In this document: positions 1-6,391 of the stretch, one piece after another
Layout: each line of letters opens with the position of its first letter
How positions within the stretch are numbered: position 1 is the stretch's first letter
Assembly (NCBI GenBank): GCA_945788155.1
Contig: CALZKX010000176.1
Span: 1-8,785 of the forward strand
Reading direction: 5' to 3'
Length of the DNA stretch: 8,785 bases
From: an uncultured Flavobacteriaceae bacterium
Lineage (GTDB): Bacteria > Bacteroidota > Bacteroidia > Flavobacteriales > Flavobacteriaceae
The notes under the pieces: generated by a model
Databases searched by the model: none
Seen by the model: the letters and a program-made list of their open reading frames with translations, nothing else
Told to the model about the DNA's origin: nothing
Made by a program: the position numbers and the translations under genes

Positions 1-116
1 GCTTCTGTACCGCTCTGGCAAGTAGTGACATTATAGTTTTTCTTTTCAAGGAATAATATGTGTGGCTTAAGTAAATCTATTTCATCATCTACCCAAAGGA
101 TGTTTATGTTGCTCAT
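1..116 (-). CDS. porX: PorX-like two-component response regulator, N-terminal fragment
   Basis: Partial gene on the minus strand: it starts at ATG (116-114) and runs off the left edge after 38 codons. The translation begins MSNINILWVDDEIDLLKPHI, the start of a receiver domain: a hydrophobic first strand followed by the acidic pair D10-D11 that helps bind Mg2+ near the phosphoacceptor aspartate (the latter lies outside the window). The wording LWVDDEIDLLKPHILFLEKKNY closely matches what I recall of PorX, the Bacteroidota regulator that works with the histidine kinase PorY to control the type IX secretion system. Full-length PorX also carries a C-terminal PglZ-type domain, which cannot be seen here. 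The gene is divergent from the HD-domain gene, with 36 bases between start codons. I found no TAnnTTTG box for it in that spacer. Response-regulator identity is firm; the PorX assignment rests on about 38 residues. Confidence 0.78.
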   Translation of the reverse strand, partial: MSNINILWVDDEIDLLKPHILFLEKKNYNVTTCQSGTE

Positions 117-121
117 ATAAT

Positions 122-129
122 TATATTTG
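122..129 (+). promoter_or_regulatory. Bacteroidota -7 promoter box for the HD-domain gene
   Basis: TATATTTG is an exact match to the Bacteroidota -7 consensus TAnnTTTG. It lies 23 bases before the TTG start at 153, in the divergent spacer, so transcription would begin near 133-137. I see no convincing TTG -33 element at the usual 19-21 base spacing. The sequence from 122 to 136 is almost identical to that before fabG. Confidence 0.55.
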
Positions 130-152
130 TATAACTTTTAATTAAAACAAGT

Positions 153-1382
153 TTGAACACAAAGAACAAACTCAAGATATTTAACGACCCAATTTACGGA
201 TTTATTACTATTCCCAACGCTTTAATTTTCGATCTTATTGAGCATAAATATTTTCAGCGTTTGAGACGAATCACGCAAATGGGCTTATCGTATTTGGTAT
301 ATCCTGGTGCGCATCATACGCGGTTTCACCATGCACTTGGAAGCATGCATTTAATGCAAAAAGCTATTAGGATACTTCGTTTTAAGGGAGTTACAATTTC
401 TATTGATGAAGAAAACGCTTTATTAATTGCAATACTTTTGCATGATATTGGTCATGGCCCTTTTAGTCATGCCATGGAGCATAGCATTGTTAATGGCATT
501 TCTCACGAGGAAATTTCGGTGCTTTTTATGGAAAAATTGAATGAAGAATTTAACGGAAGTTTAACGCTTGCCATAAAAATATTTAAAGGAGAACATCCCA
601 GAAAATTTTTATATCAGTTAGTTTCTAGCCAATTGGATATGGATAGGGCCGATTATTTGAAACGAGATAGTTTTTATACAGGTGTTGCCGAAGGTAATGT
701 AAATAGCGAACGATTAATTACAATGCTAAATGTGGTAGATGACGGTTTGGTAATTGAAGAAAAAGGAATATATAGCATCGAAAAATTTTTAACTGCTCGT
801 AGGCTCATGTATTGGCAAGTATATTTACATAAAACAGGTTTAGTTGCCGAACAATTGCTTATAAGAGTTTTAAAACGAGCAAACGAACTAACAAAGACTG
901 GAGTAAATTTACACGCAAGTAAGGCCTTGTTGTACTTTTTAAATAATGACATTAATAGAGATTCTTTTACTGCTGAAAGTTTAGAGATCTTCTCTAAATT
1001 AGACGACTACGATATTGTTTCAGCACTAAAAGAATGGATAAATCACGAAGATTTTGTACTCCGTAACTTAAGTGAAATGATTATTAACAGAGAGCTGCTA
1101 AGTATTAAAATAAAAAATAAAAAAATAAAAAATAATAGATTAAGCAAGCATATCGATAATCTTAAGGATACTTACAATATTAGTTCAAATGAAGCAGCTT
1201 ATTTTGTTTTTAAAGGCGAAATAGCCAATCAAGCCTATCAAAGGGATTCTCAGCAAATAAGTATCCTATATAAAACAGGCAAAGTGGTTGAAGTAGCTAA
1301 GGCATCAGACTATTTAAACTTAAAAGCATTAGCTAAACCAGTAACCAAGTATTATATATGCTATCCAAAGAGTAAACTTTAG
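153..1382 (+). CDS. HD-domain phosphohydrolase (dNTPase/SAMHD1-like superfamily)
   Basis: Probable metal-dependent phosphohydrolase of 409 residues, cytosolic (no signal peptide or membrane segment). The HD signature is complete. By my alignment to SAMHD1-type enzymes, the metal ligands are H60 (in RFHHALG), H97-D98 (in LLHDIGHGPFSH) and D164 (in QLDMDRADYLKRD). The N-terminal block NDPIYGFI and the motif FQRLRRITQMG are typical of the broad bacterial family that includes YwfO and EF1143. Whether it cleaves dNTPs or another phosphorylated nucleotide cannot be told from sequence. The start is TTG: an in-frame stop lies at 132-134, there is no ATG between, and the next internal Met (residue 43) would remove conserved sequence. 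Residues around 318-330 are lysine/asparagine-rich and coded by a 35-base run of pure A/T. It is divergent from porX and ends 24 bases before lpxD, so it may be co-transcribed with it. Confidence 0.9.
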   Translation: MNTKNKLKIFNDPIYGFITIPNALIFDLIEHKYFQRLRRITQMGLSYLVYPGAHHTRFHHALGSMHLMQKAIRILRFKGVTISIDEENALLIAILLHDIGHGPFSHAMEHSIVNGISHEEISVLFMEKLNEEFNGSLTLAIKIFKGEHPRKFLYQLVSSQLDMDRADYLKRDSFYTGVAEGNVNSERLITMLNVVDDGLVIEEKGIYSIEKFLTARRLMYWQVYLHKTGLVAEQLLIRVLKRANELTKTGVNLHASKALLYFLNNDINRDSFTAESLEIFSKLDDYDIVSALKEWINHEDFVLRNLSEMIINRELLSIKIKNKKIKNNRLSKHIDNLKDTYNISSNEAAYFVFKGEIANQAYQRDSQQISILYKTGKVVEVAKASDYLNLKALAKPVTKYYICYPKSKL

Positions 1383-1393
1383 TACATTTTTTA

Positions 1394-1401
1394 TACTTTT
1401 G
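1394..1401 (+). promoter_or_regulatory. Possible -7 box immediately upstream of lpxD
   Basis: TACTTTTG matches TAnnTTTG exactly and ends only 5 bases before the lpxD ATG at 1407. A start site 4-9 bases beyond the box would fall at about 1405-1410, on the start codon itself, giving an mRNA with essentially no leader. No good -33 TTG is visible, so a chance match in AT-rich DNA remains possible. Confidence 0.45.
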
Positions 1402-1406
1402 CGACA

Positions 1407-2435
1407 ATGAAATTTACTGCATCACAAATAGCTGGAATCTTAGAAGGTGATATTGTTGGAGATCCTAACGTTGAAGTTTCTAAACTTGCTAAAATCGAGG
1501 AAGGTTCTATTGGAACCTTAACTTTTTTAGCCAACCCAAAATATACACCGTTTATTTACGAAACAAAAGCTTCTGTAACAATTGTAAATAAAGATTTTGA
1601 ACCTGAAACAGCAATTACTACTACCTTAATAAAGGTAGATGATGCTTATAAAGCGTTTTCAAAATTACTGGAGTATTACAACCAGGTAAAAATGAATAAG
1701 TTCGGAGTTGAAGAACCCAGTTTTATCTCAGATTCCGTAAAGTATGGAGATGCTATTTATATAGGAGCTTTTACATATATAGGAGATAATGTGCTCATTG
1801 GCGATAATGTTAAGATTTTTCCTGGAAGTTATATTGGTGATAATGTGACCATAGGTAATAATGTTATTCTTTTTGCTGGAGCTAAAGTTTACTCTGAAAC
1901 TATTATCGGTAATCATTGTGTTATTAATTCAGGAGCAATTATTGGAGCCGATGGTTTTGGGTTTGCACCTAACGAAAAAGGAGAGTACAATAAAGTACCA
2001 CAAACCGGAAATGTGATATTAGAAGATTATGTAGATATTGGTGCCGCAACAACTATAGATAGAGCCACTTTAGGATCTACAGTTATTAGAAGAGGCGTGA
2101 AGCTTGATAACCAAATACAAATAGCTCATAATGTAGAAATAGGTAAAAACACAGTAATAGCTGCACAAACAGGTATAGCAGGATCAACAAAGATTGGTGA
2201 AAATTGCCAAATTGGTGGTCAAGTAGGTATCGTTGGTCATATTACTATAGGCAACAATGTAAAAATCCAAGCACAATCTGGAATAACAAGAAATGTAAAA
2301 GATAATGAAGTATTGCAAGGCTCTCCTGCATTAACTTATGGCGATTATAATAAATCTTATGTGTATTTTAAGAATTTACCAAAAATTGTAAAAGGAATTA
2401 ACGATTTAGAAAAAAAAATAAATGACAGTAATTAG
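1407..2435 (+). CDS. lpxD: UDP-3-O-(3-hydroxyacyl)glucosamine N-acyltransferase LpxD
   Basis: Third enzyme of lipid A synthesis: it transfers a 3-hydroxyacyl chain from ACP to the 2-amino group of UDP-3-O-acyl-GlcN in the cytoplasm. The 342-residue length is normal. An N-terminal uridine-binding domain (about 1-100) carries LTFLANPKY, with F40, N43 and Y46. Then come left-handed beta-helix hexapeptide repeats (about 105-310; runs such as IGDNVLIGDNVKI) and a C-terminal helix rich in lysine. GADGFGF is intact at 180-186. The catalytic histidine is H241 in QIAHN (E. coli H239), and H278 in VGHITIG matches E. coli H276. All expected functional residues are therefore present, so this is the orthodox LpxD of the two in the window. 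Its last 14 bases overlap lpxC, implying translational coupling. A nine-A run (2410-2418) lies close to its stop codon. Confidence 0.96.
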   Translation: MKFTASQIAGILEGDIVGDPNVEVSKLAKIEEGSIGTLTFLANPKYTPFIYETKASVTIVNKDFEPETAITTTLIKVDDAYKAFSKLLEYYNQVKMNKFGVEEPSFISDSVKYGDAIYIGAFTYIGDNVLIGDNVKIFPGSYIGDNVTIGNNVILFAGAKVYSETIIGNHCVINSGAIIGADGFGFAPNEKGEYNKVPQTGNVILEDYVDIGAATTIDRATLGSTVIRRGVKLDNQIQIAHNVEIGKNTVIAAQTGIAGSTKIGENCQIGGQVGIVGHITIGNNVKIQAQSGITRNVKDNEVLQGSPALTYGDYNKSYVYFKNLPKIVKGINDLEKKINDSN

Positions 2436-3828
2436 TACAGAAATTAAGCAAAAAACTATCTCCAAGGAGGTTTCGCTTACTGGAGTTGGTCTGCATACTG
2501 GAAAAAATGTAACGTTAACCTTTAAACCAGCCGAGGCTAATAATGGTTACACATTTAAACGAATTGATTTAGAAGGGAATCCAGTAATAAAAGCAGATGC
2601 CACTTATGTAACTAATACACAAAGAGGGACTTGTTTAGAAAAAAACGGCGTGATCATTCAAACTTGTGAGCATGTATTAGCCGCATTGGTTGGCTTGCAA
2701 ATTGATAATGCAATTATTGAGCTAAATGCTTCTGAGCCTCCAATAATGGATGGCTCTTCAAAGTTTTTTGTAGAGGCACTGGAATCTGCCCAAACAGTTG
2801 AACAAGATGCATATATAGAAGAATATGTTGTAAAAGATGTAGTCTCATATATAGATGAGGAGTCTGGTAGCGAAATTACAGTTATTCCAGCACCTACTTA
2901 CCAAGTAACTACTATGGTGGACTTTGGCACTAAAGTTCTTGGTACCCAAAATGCTACATTAACCAATATATCCAAGTTTAAAGATGATATTTCCGATTCT
3001 AGGACATTTAGTTTTTTACATGAAATAGAAATGTTGCTGGAAAATGGATTAATAAAAGGCGGAGACCTAAATAACGCCATTGTTTATGTCGATAAAGAAT
3101 TATCTCCAGAAACCATGGAAAGGTTAAAAGTAGCCTTTAAGAAGGATAATATTTCAATTAAGCCAAATGGTATATTAGATAATCTAACGCTACACCATCC
3201 AAACGAAGCAGCACGACATAAGTTACTGGACGTTATTGGTGATTTAGCATTGGTTGGAACAAGAATTAAAGGAAAAGTGATAGCCAATAAGCCAGGTCAT
3301 TATGTAAATACACAATTTGCAAAAAAGCTTCAAAAAATTATTAAAAACGAACGTAGAAATTATGTTCCAGATGTCGATTTGTTTGCAACTCCAGTAAAGG
3401 ACGTCAATCAAATAATGGAAATGCTTCCGCATCGTCCACCATTTTTATTAGTCGATAAAATACTAGAGTTATCGGATGTGCATGTTGTAGGTTTGAAGAA
3501 TGTGACCATGAATGAACCTTTTTTTGTTGGTCATTTCCCAGGAGCTCCAGTAATGCCTGGAGTTTTACAAATAGAAGCAATGGCGCAAACAGGCGGAATT
3601 TTAGTATTAAGTACTGTTCCAGATCCTGAAAACTATTTAACTTATTTGTTAAAAATTGATAAGGTACGTTACAAGCATCAAGTTGTTCCTGGAGATACAC
3701 TAGTTTTTAAATTAGATTTAATGCAACCAATTCGAAGAGGAATTTGTCAAATGCAAGGAAGAGCTTATGCCAATGGCAAACTTGTTTCCGAAGCCGAAAT
3801 TATGGCTCAAATAATAAAAGTAAAATAA
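2422..3828 (+). CDS. lpxC-fabZ: Bifunctional LpxC deacetylase / FabZ 3-hydroxyacyl-ACP dehydratase fusion
   Basis: Fusion of 468 residues joining two cytosolic enzymes. Residues 1 to about 310 are LpxC, the zinc deacetylase that removes acetate from UDP-3-O-acyl-GlcNAc, the committed lipid A step. Zinc ligands are H84 (TCEHVLAAL, with catalytic E83), H266 and D270 (RHKLLD); H293 in PGHYVN is the expected general acid/base. Residues about 325-468 are FabZ, which dehydrates 3-hydroxyacyl-ACP in fatty acid synthesis. It shows LPHRPPFLLVD (335-345), the active-site histidine H371 in VGHFPG and acid E385 in LQIEAMAQ. The fusion is a known arrangement in Bacteroidota. The ATG lies inside the end of lpxD and is preceded by a nine-A run rather than a Shine-Dalgarno site. 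lpxA follows after 10 bases. The two enzymes use 3-hydroxyacyl products for competing fates, so fusion fixes their ratio. Confidence 0.97.
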   Translation: MTVISTEIKQKTISKEVSLTGVGLHTGKNVTLTFKPAEANNGYTFKRIDLEGNPVIKADATYVTNTQRGTCLEKNGVIIQTCEHVLAALVGLQIDNAIIELNASEPPIMDGSSKFFVEALESAQTVEQDAYIEEYVVKDVVSYIDEESGSEITVIPAPTYQVTTMVDFGTKVLGTQNATLTNISKFKDDISDSRTFSFLHEIEMLLENGLIKGGDLNNAIVYVDKELSPETMERLKVAFKKDNISIKPNGILDNLTLHHPNEAARHKLLDVIGDLALVGTRIKGKVIANKPGHYVNTQFAKKLQKIIKNERRNYVPDVDLFATPVKDVNQIMEMLPHRPPFLLVDKILELSDVHVVGLKNVTMNEPFFVGHFPGAPVMPGVLQIEAMAQTGGILVLSTVPDPENYLTYLLKIDKVRYKHQVVPGDTLVFKLDLMQPIRRGICQMQGRAYANGKLVSEAEIMAQIIKVK

Positions 3829-3838
3829 AACTTAAGAA

Positions 3839-4624
3839 ATGAATCAACCACTTGCTTACGTTCATCCTGGAGCCAAAATAGCCAAGAATGTTGTGATAGA
3901 ACCCTTTACTACCATCCATAACAATGTTATAATTGGAGAGGGAACCTGGATTGGATCCAATGTTACCATCATGGAAGGTGCTCGAATCGGGAAAAACTGC
4001 AGTATTTTTCCAGGAGCAGTTATCTCTGCAGTTCCTCAAGACCTAAAATATAATGATGAAGATACAACAGTAGAAATTGGTGACAATGTAACTATTAGAG
4101 AATGTGTCACAATAAATAGAGGTACTGCCGATAAAATGAAAACCGTTATTGGTAACAATTGCCTCATAATGGCATATTGCCATATTGCTCACGATTGTTT
4201 TGTTGGCAGTAATTGTATATTCTCAAATAATAGCACTTTAGCTGGTCATATAAACGTTGGTGACTATGTGGTTTTAGCAGGAATGACAGCTGTTCATCAG
4301 TTTTGCTCCATTGGTAATCATGCTTTTGTTACAGGTGGTTCGTTAGTTAGAAAAGATGTGCCTCCTTTTGTTAAAGCAGCCAGAGAGCCTCTATCTTATG
4401 TAGGGATAAACTCGGTAGGATTACGCCGTAGAGGATTTTCAGCAGATAAAATAAGGGAAATTCAAAATATATACCGCATACTTTACCAACGAAACTACAA
4501 TAATACACAAGCTTCAGAAATTATTGAAGCCGAAATGGAGGCAACTCCCGAACGTGATGAAATCCTTCAGTTTATAAAAAATTCTCATCGAGGAATTATG
4601 AAAGGATATTTTAAATCAAATTGA
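3839..4624 (+). CDS. lpxA: UDP-N-acetylglucosamine O-acyltransferase LpxA
   Basis: First enzyme of lipid A synthesis: it reversibly moves a 3-hydroxyacyl chain from ACP to the 3-OH of UDP-GlcNAc in the cytoplasm. The 261-residue length is typical. Residues 1 to about 185 form the left-handed beta-helix (repeats such as VIIGEGTWIGSNVTI), and the helical C-terminal domain begins near GLRRRGFSADKIREIQ. H118 in YCHIAHDC matches catalytic H125 of E. coli, and AVHQFCSIG (H153) is also conserved. In an ungapped alignment the chain-length ruler position of E. coli (G173) is G166 here, which would permit a long acyl chain; that is inference only. It sits 10 bases after lpxC-fabZ and closes the contiguous lpxD-lpxC/fabZ-lpxA group. 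lpxB does not follow; the next gene is efp after a 129-base spacer. Confidence 0.96.
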   Translation: MNQPLAYVHPGAKIAKNVVIEPFTTIHNNVIIGEGTWIGSNVTIMEGARIGKNCSIFPGAVISAVPQDLKYNDEDTTVEIGDNVTIRECVTINRGTADKMKTVIGNNCLIMAYCHIAHDCFVGSNCIFSNNSTLAGHINVGDYVVLAGMTAVHQFCSIGNHAFVTGGSLVRKDVPPFVKAAREPLSYVGINSVGLRRRGFSADKIREIQNIYRILYQRNYNNTQASEIIEAEMEATPERDEILQFIKNSHRGIMKGYFKSN

Positions 4625-4667
4625 TTCTAGAAATAGAAAATATATAATAAAAAGAACATAGATTCAA

Positions 4668-4709
4668 TTGTTGAGACTTAGTTAAAAATTAAGTAAAACT
4701 ACTCAACAA
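4668..4709 (+). other. Inverted repeat (hairpin) in the lpxA-efp spacer
   Basis: TTGTTGAG (4668-4675) is perfectly complementary to CTCAACAA (4702-4709). TAGTT (4679-4683) pairs with AACTA (4697-4701), extending the stem to 13 base pairs with a 3-base bulge and a 13-base AT-rich loop. No T-run follows, so it is not a standard intrinsic terminator. The right arm is also the first unit of the octamer array that follows. Confidence 0.6.
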
Positions 4710-4749
4710 CTAAACAGCTAAACAGCTAAACGACTTAACAACTAAACAA
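4702..4749 (+). repeat. Six tandem degenerate octamers (CTAAACAA-like) before efp
   Basis: Six directly adjacent 8-base units: CTCAACAA, CTAAACAG, CTAAACAG, CTAAACGA, CTTAACAA, CTAAACAA. They are in perfect 8-base register, contain no G-rich Shine-Dalgarno sequence, and end 4 bases before the efp ATG. They therefore occupy the ribosome-loading zone of efp. Confidence 0.8.
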
Positions 4750-4753
4750 TATT

Positions 4754-5320
4754 ATGGCAAGTACTTCAGACATTAGAAATGGGTTATGTATAAGATATAA
4801 TCATGATATATTTAAAATTATCGAGTTTTTACATGTAAAACCTGGCAAAGGACCAGCTTTTGTACGTACAAAAATGAAAAGTGTAACAACAGGAAAAGTA
4901 CTTGACAATACGTTTTCTGCAGGGCATAAAATAGAAGATGTTCGTGTAGAGACTCATAAGTTTCAATACCTATATACCGATGGAGAATTTTATCATTTTA
5001 TGAATGAATCAGATTATACTCAAATTAGATTACTTGAAGCTGCTATTGATAGAACAGACTTATTAAAAGAAGGCGAAATAGTCACCATACTTATAAATAC
5101 AGAGGATAATATGCCTTTATCGGTTGAAATGCCAGCGAGTGTAATACTGCAAGTTACTGCTACCGAACCAGGTGTAAAAGGAAACACTGCAACAAATGCC
5201 ACAAAACCGGCGACTGTTGAAACTGGAGCTACTGTTAACGTACCATTGTTTATTAACGAAGGTGATAAAATTAAAATTGAAACCGATAAAGGAACTTACA
5301 AAGAACGTATTAAAGAATAA
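4754..5320 (+). CDS. efp: Translation elongation factor P
   Basis: EF-P of 188 residues. It binds between the P and E sites of the ribosome and speeds peptide bonds at polyproline stretches. The three beta-barrel domains are of normal length: a KOW-like N-terminal domain (about 1-63), a middle domain (about 64-125) and a C-terminal OB domain ending IKIETDKGTYKERIKE. The loop VKPGKGPAFV puts K32 at the tip, matching E. coli K34, the lysine modified by EpmA/EpmB. Whether it is modified here cannot be told from the window. The ATG at 4754 gives the standard N-terminus MASTSDIRNG. Neighbouring lipid A genes have no known functional tie to EF-P. Unusually, both flanking spacers consist of repeat-like sequence. 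Confidence 0.97.
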   Translation: MASTSDIRNGLCIRYNHDIFKIIEFLHVKPGKGPAFVRTKMKSVTTGKVLDNTFSAGHKIEDVRVETHKFQYLYTDGEFYHFMNESDYTQIRLLEAAIDRTDLLKEGEIVTILINTEDNMPLSVEMPASVILQVTATEPGVKGNTATNATKPATVETGATVNVPLFINEGDKIKIETDKGTYKERIKE

Positions 5321-5328
5321 ATTAGTTG

Positions 5329-5376
5329 CAGTATTCAGTAAGCAGTCTATGCTTTAATACTGAAAATTGAAGACTG
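5329..5376. repeat. Inverted-word repeat region between efp and the second lpxD-like gene
   Basis: The left half carries CAGT words (CAGTATT 5329-5335, CAGTAAG, CAGTCT 5343-5348). The right half carries their complements (AATACTG 5356-5362 and AGACTG 5371-5376) within a run of ACTGAA-like words. CAGTATT/AATACTG can form a 7-base stem. It fills most of the 68-base spacer. No T-run or promoter box is evident. Confidence 0.55.
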
Positions 5377-5388
5377 AAGAATGAATAT

Positions 5389-6330
5389 ATGAAATTTCCA
5401 AAGCAACATACGTTAGAACAAATTGCTGAAATTATTAATTCCAAATTTGTTGGTGATAAAGATTTCCCTGTTTTAGGAATGAATGAAATTCACGTAGTGA
5501 CATCTGGAGATATTGTTTTTGTAGATCACCCAAAATATTACGATAAGGCATTACAATCTGCCGCAACAATTATTCTTATAAACAAAGACGTACCATGTCC
5601 AGAAGGGAAAGCACTTTTAATATCAAATGATCCATTTAGAGATTTTAACAAGTTAACTAAGCATTTTAAGCCATTTAAATCATCAAATATTTCCATTGCA
5701 AAAAGCGCAGTAATTGGGAAAAATACGATCATTCAACCAAATTGTTTTATAGGTAACAATGTAGTTATCGGTAATAATTGCACTATACATTCTAATGTTA
5801 GTATTTATGATGGTACTATTATTGGAAACAATGTAATAATTCATGCAAATACCGTTTTAGGCTCTAGTGCGTTTTATTATAAAAACAGACCAGACGGATT
5901 TGATCAATTAATTTCTGGAGGTCGTGTTGTTATTGAAAACGATGTCGATTTAGGAGCATCATGCACTATTGATAGAGGCGTTACAGGAGATACAACAATA
6001 AAACAAGGAACAAAAATTGATAATCTAGTGCAAATAGGCCATGATACTATCATTGGAAAAAAATGTTTAATTGCATCACAAGTTGGCATTGCAGGTTGTA
6101 CAATTATAGAAGATGAAGTCACCATTTGGGGACAAGTAGGTGTTACAAGCGGTGTAACGGTTGGCAAAAAAGCTGTACTGTCTGCTAAATCTGGGGTTAG
6201 CAAATCCTTAGAAGGAGGGAAGCACTATTTTGGAGTACCAGCAGAAGATTTTAGGTCAAAATACAAAGAAATTGCCTCCATCAAGAAAATCCCTGAGATT
6301 CTCAAAAAACTAAAAGATAAAAAAGTTTAG
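5389..6330 (+). CDS. Divergent LpxD-family acyltransferase (second LpxD-like paralog)
   Basis: Protein of 313 residues with LpxD architecture: an N-terminal domain (about 1-100) containing DIVFVDHPKYY, which keeps the F and PKY positions of the LpxD uridine pocket, then left-handed beta-helix repeats (about 102-285) and a lysine-rich C-terminal helix. The catalytic histidine is retained as H218 in QIGHDTIIG. It differs from the orthodox LpxD at 1407-2435 in two marked ways: GADGFGF is replaced by GSSAFYY (158-164), and the residue matching E. coli H276 is G255 (VTSGVTVG). It is also about 29 residues shorter. The frame is intact throughout, so this is not a pseudogene. It probably acylates a UDP-amino sugar, but its substrate could differ from that of LpxD. 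Many pipelines would call it lpxD. ATG start at 5389; it lies downstream of efp and 104 bases before sucD. Confidence 0.85.
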   Translation: MKFPKQHTLEQIAEIINSKFVGDKDFPVLGMNEIHVVTSGDIVFVDHPKYYDKALQSAATIILINKDVPCPEGKALLISNDPFRDFNKLTKHFKPFKSSNISIAKSAVIGKNTIIQPNCFIGNNVVIGNNCTIHSNVSIYDGTIIGNNVIIHANTVLGSSAFYYKNRPDGFDQLISGGRVVIENDVDLGASCTIDRGVTGDTTIKQGTKIDNLVQIGHDTIIGKKCLIASQVGIAGCTIIEDEVTIWGQVGVTSGVTVGKKAVLSAKSGVSKSLEGGKHYFGVPAEDFRSKYKEIASIKKIPEILKKLKDKKV

Positions 6331-6391
6331 CATGATTCCCTCATTGTTAAAATTAAAGCCTAAAACACTTTAAAATATAGTTTCAAAAAAT

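Noticed and set aside
3404..3700. Open frame of 98 codons on the minus strand
   Set aside because: It lies wholly inside the FabZ part of lpxC-fabZ, whose active-site motifs are intact, and its translation resembles no known family. It is a shadow frame, as are the other minus-strand frames opposite lpxD, efp, sucD and fabG.
4668..4709. Rho-independent terminator after lpxA
   Set aside because: The stem is present but no T-run follows, and the loop is long. I list it as a hairpin only.
4702..4749. Possible CRISPR array
   Set aside because: Repeats are only 8 bases, directly adjacent and without spacers, and no cas genes are present. It is a simple tandem repeat.
4754..5320. efp as a laterally acquired gene because repeats flank it on both sides
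   Set aside because: Base composition and codon use look like those of the neighbours, and the flanking repeats differ from each other and do not form matched terminal repeats.
5389..6330. Second lpxD as a decaying pseudogene duplicate
   Set aside because: The frame is intact for 313 codons, the helix repeats keep their register, and the catalytic histidine and uridine-pocket positions are conserved. This indicates selection for function.
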